29,742 nucleotides of DNA from Tritrichomonas musculus. Lineage: Eukaryota; Parabasalia; Tritrichomonadida; Tritrichomonadidae. Below the pieces are notes generated by a model, which was not told the DNA's origin, ran no database searches, and worked only from the letters and a program-made list of their open reading frames with translations. The stretch spans positions 1 to 29,742 of the forward strand of contig JAPFFF010000234.1 of NCBI GenBank assembly GCA_039105265.1, in the 5' to 3' direction. Shown piece after piece: positions 27,786-29,742 of this stretch. Both the position numbers and the translations under genes were made by a program. How positions within the stretch are numbered: position 1 is the first letter of the stretch; the number at the start of each line of letters is the position of its first letter.

Positions 27786-27795
27786 AAAAAAGTGA
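27786..27795 (-). promoter_or_regulatory. Initiator-like element upstream of the RRM gene
   Basis: The minus strand reads TCACTTTTTT, with the presumptive +1 A at 27793 and a leader of 19 bases. This rules out the upstream GTG as a start and supports the ATG at 27774. Confidence 0.5.
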
Positions 27796-27996
27796 CACTT
27801 TCTAAAACTTCGTTTGTAATATTAATTCAATGGGCGTGGCTTAAAAAATCATTTATTCTTCTCAAAAAAATCGTTGAAATTTTTTTAAAGAATATAGAAA
27901 AAGTCAGATGAAATAATAAACTAAAAAAAATAGAAAATCGTCATGAATCTTTTCAAAATAATTATATTTGGTATTTAATAATTAAAAATAAGAATT

Positions 27997-29742
27997 TTAT
28001 TCATCATGAATTCGTTGGTAAAACAGAAGGAATGGATCAGCTGAAAGTACATCCGAAAGCTTAGCATCACGAACATCCATATCATTGAATAGAATCCACT
28101 CCTTTCTTTTATCATGGTAAGCATAAGCTATAAAGTGACCTCCTTCTGAATATGGTAAATGAATTACCACAGCAAATAATTTATATTTATATTTTTCATT
28201 TGAAGCTGTTTCTAGCGCAGAATCATTAATTTCAAGAATTTCTGGGAAAGTGACTTTATTTGGTAATCTTTGTCTCTGATTATTAACTGATATGTAAGGT
28301 ACAACATGAATGACAAAAACTTCTGGTAATGCCCAATAATGATGTGAAATGGTGCATTTGGTGTCCTTTTGGCATTTATCACATCTTCTAAGAGTATCAA
28401 ATATTCTTGTTGAAGATTGCTCTTTCAATAAATCTGCAATATCGCATTCGGGTAATTTCGTTATTTCTTCTAATTGTCGTGGCTTTGTATTTATCTTATC
28501 ATTTATATTTAGTTGAACATTAACAACCAATTTGTATAAAAATTGATATCGATCATCCTGAACCAAGGAACCAGAAACTGTAACGTTAATGAAAATATTT
28601 TTCTCTAAATCATTAGAACCGTCTTCAACTTTGAATAGTTGTCCAAACAGTGATTTCTTTAAATGCTCAATAGCTATTCTTTTCGCTTCTTCTTCACTTT
28701 CTTCATCTTCAAACTGGCAAATGAAGGTACTGATTAAAACTTGTCCAAAGTTAGGTATTGGGAAATTGACTAGGAAATAGCTCTTTTGTTTATTAGGAAT
28801 TTCAAATGCAAAAAGATAGCCTGGTACTATTTTGGCGTTGGTAAAAACAAAGTTTGGTTTAAAATTAAGAATTTCTGTTGAACTTGATCCTGATATTAAA
28901 TTTGGATTCATTGATGCAGTTGGCGAATTTTCTGTTTGGCTATCATTTTGTGAATAAGCAAAAGCAATTGTTGAATTAGGGCCGCTCTCGGCATCAACCT
29001 TATTTTGTTTGAGAACATCATTTATCTTCTTTTTGAATTCATCATCTGTTGCATTTTCATTATCATTTTTTATTACAAATTTAAGTGGATGATTTGATGA
29101 TGCATAAGGAATCCAAATAATTGTTTGTTGTTTTTTAATTAATGGATCAAATGGGATTTCACAAGTCGAAAATCCTTCAAATACATTTGTTACCTCATTG
29201 CATTCAAGGCATTGATATCTATTCGAAGATAAAATATAGAACATTGGGAAAAGTGGAGTTTGGTTGTTAATATTGAGTGAGTCCCAGTTCTTCTTGAAAG
29301 TTTCTTGATCATTTAGTTTTGTTCCATCACTTGCTTTCAAAGCAGGAGTTACCATTTCTTTGATATTTGGATCTGGGTTGGTTTGTCCAATTAAATAATT
29401 AAGAAGAATAGATAAATATTCATGCGCATCATGTTGCTCTCTATCGTTATAGATTACCCTTCGTAGACTAAGAAAGATTTCAGTTTCATTATTCCACATC
29501 TGTTTCATATAATAACGGAAAAGGCTAAGAATTTGTTTGGAACTTCCAACATTATCATACTTATCATCAAAAATTACATCTAGTAATGGCCTACAATGAC
29601 CTAATGCTTGAATAACTGAAGATTGATAACATTGATTAATATTGTTTTTAAGTCCAACTTTTCCGCTATTTGACTGTGAATTCTTTCGAGAAGAAATATG
29701 ACGTGGTGATTTGAATTGAGTCCAATTGCCTTGTTCATTTTT
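27997..29742 (-). CDS. Ubiquitin-specific protease (C19), 5' end outside the window
   Basis: The frame ends at TAA 27997-27999 and stays open to the last base of the window, giving at least 581 residues; the ATG at 29508 is internal. The cysteine box, translated from 29665 down to about 29600, reads GKVGLKNNINQCYQSSVIQA; the catalytic Cys is at 29629-29631 and the oxyanion-side Asn is kept. The QQDAHEFL box appears as REQHDAHEYLSILLNYL. Two zinc-finger Cys pairs are present (CLEC and, much later, CDKC), separated by a long insert with a Ser/Thr-rich part and a beta-rich part. The histidine box is GGHFIAYAYHDKRKEWILFND, and the protein ends with the family LFYQR motif. It should cleave ubiquitin from proteins. 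The residues before the Cys box are basic and Ser-rich. Confidence 0.9.
   Translation of the reverse strand, partial: KNEQGNWTQFKSPRHISSRKNSQSNSGKVGLKNNINQCYQSSVIQALGHCRPLLDVIFDDKYDNVGSSKQILSLFRYYMKQMWNNETEIFLSLRRVIYNDREQHDAHEYLSILLNYLIGQTNPDPNIKEMVTPALKASDGTKLNDQETFKKNWDSLNINNQTPLFPMFYILSSNRYQCLECNEVTNVFEGFSTCEIPFDPLIKKQQTIIWIPYASSNHPLKFVIKNDNENATDDEFKKKINDVLKQNKVDAESGPNSTIAFAYSQNDSQTENSPTASMNPNLISGSSSTEILNFKPNFVFTNAKIVPGYLFAFEIPNKQKSYFLVNFPIPNFGQVLISTFICQFEDEESEEEAKRIAIEHLKKSLFGQLFKVEDGSNDLEKNIFINVTVSGSLVQDDRYQFLYKLVVNVQLNINDKINTKPRQLEEITKLPECDIADLLKEQSSTRIFDTLRRCDKCQKDTKCTISHHYWALPEVFVIHVVPYISVNNQRQRLPNKVTFPEILEINDSALETASNEKYKYKLFAVVIHLPYSEGGHFIAYAYHDKRKEWILFNDMDVRDAKLSDVLSADPFLLFYQRIHDE

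Noticed and set aside
1..29742. CRISPR array, phage, insertion sequence or bacterial operon
   Set aside because: No regularly spaced repeats with unique spacers, no transposase or integrase, and no Shine-Dalgarno or operon layout; the content is eukaryotic.

Overview
This window is strongly AT-rich nuclear DNA from a eukaryotic protist, most likely a parabasalid close to Tritrichomonas. The evidence: no introns are evident in any complete gene; the genes are compact; 5' leaders look very short, with trichomonad-type initiator elements (TCA, pyrimidine, A/T) 10-30 bases before several ATGs; there is a DUF3447-type ankyrin protein and a Sel1-repeat tail, both families being expanded in trichomonads; and UAA and UGA both end genes, so the code is standard. 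The species assignment is inference.

Layout. Positions 1-435 hold the C-terminal end of a Sel1-repeat protein. Positions 776-2650 (-) encode a PDK1-type kinase with a C-terminal PH-like domain. About 3.4 kb without an intact gene follows (2651-6083), with a frameshifted gene relic, a 34-bp direct repeat and a hairpin. Positions 6100-7095 (+) encode a nucleoporin Nup88-like protein whose start codon appears broken (ATTG). Positions 7243-8658 (-) encode an ankyrin protein with a B-box-like zinc finger, and 9184-9540 (-) a stand-alone nucleoplasmin-like domain. A repeat-rich 1.1 kb spacer leads to an ERGIC3/Erv46-like cargo receptor (10669-11802, +). A low-complexity protein of unknown function follows (11946-13313, -), then tRNA-Leu(UAA) (13933-14014, +). 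Next come a formin (14358-17435, +), a tiny unknown gene (17702-17899, -) divergent from TRAPPC8/Trs85 (17969-21073, +), a caspase-fold protein that has probably lost its catalytic His (21369-22160, -), a coiled-coil protein (22510-23766, -) and a DUF3447 ankyrin protein (24037-25767, +). A 1 kb spacer carries a cluster of TACGG motifs. The window ends with a two-RRM protein (26731-27774, -) and a ubiquitin-specific protease that runs off the right edge (27997-29742, -).

The genes are ordinary single-copy cellular functions (signalling, actin, ER-Golgi traffic, nuclear pore, ubiquitin, RNA binding) rather than an operon-like system. There is no phage, CRISPR array or intact transposon. The parts most worth a second look are the start-codon lesion, the pseudo-caspase, the ankyrin/B-box protein, the TACGG cluster and the diverged 52-54-nt tandem repeat.
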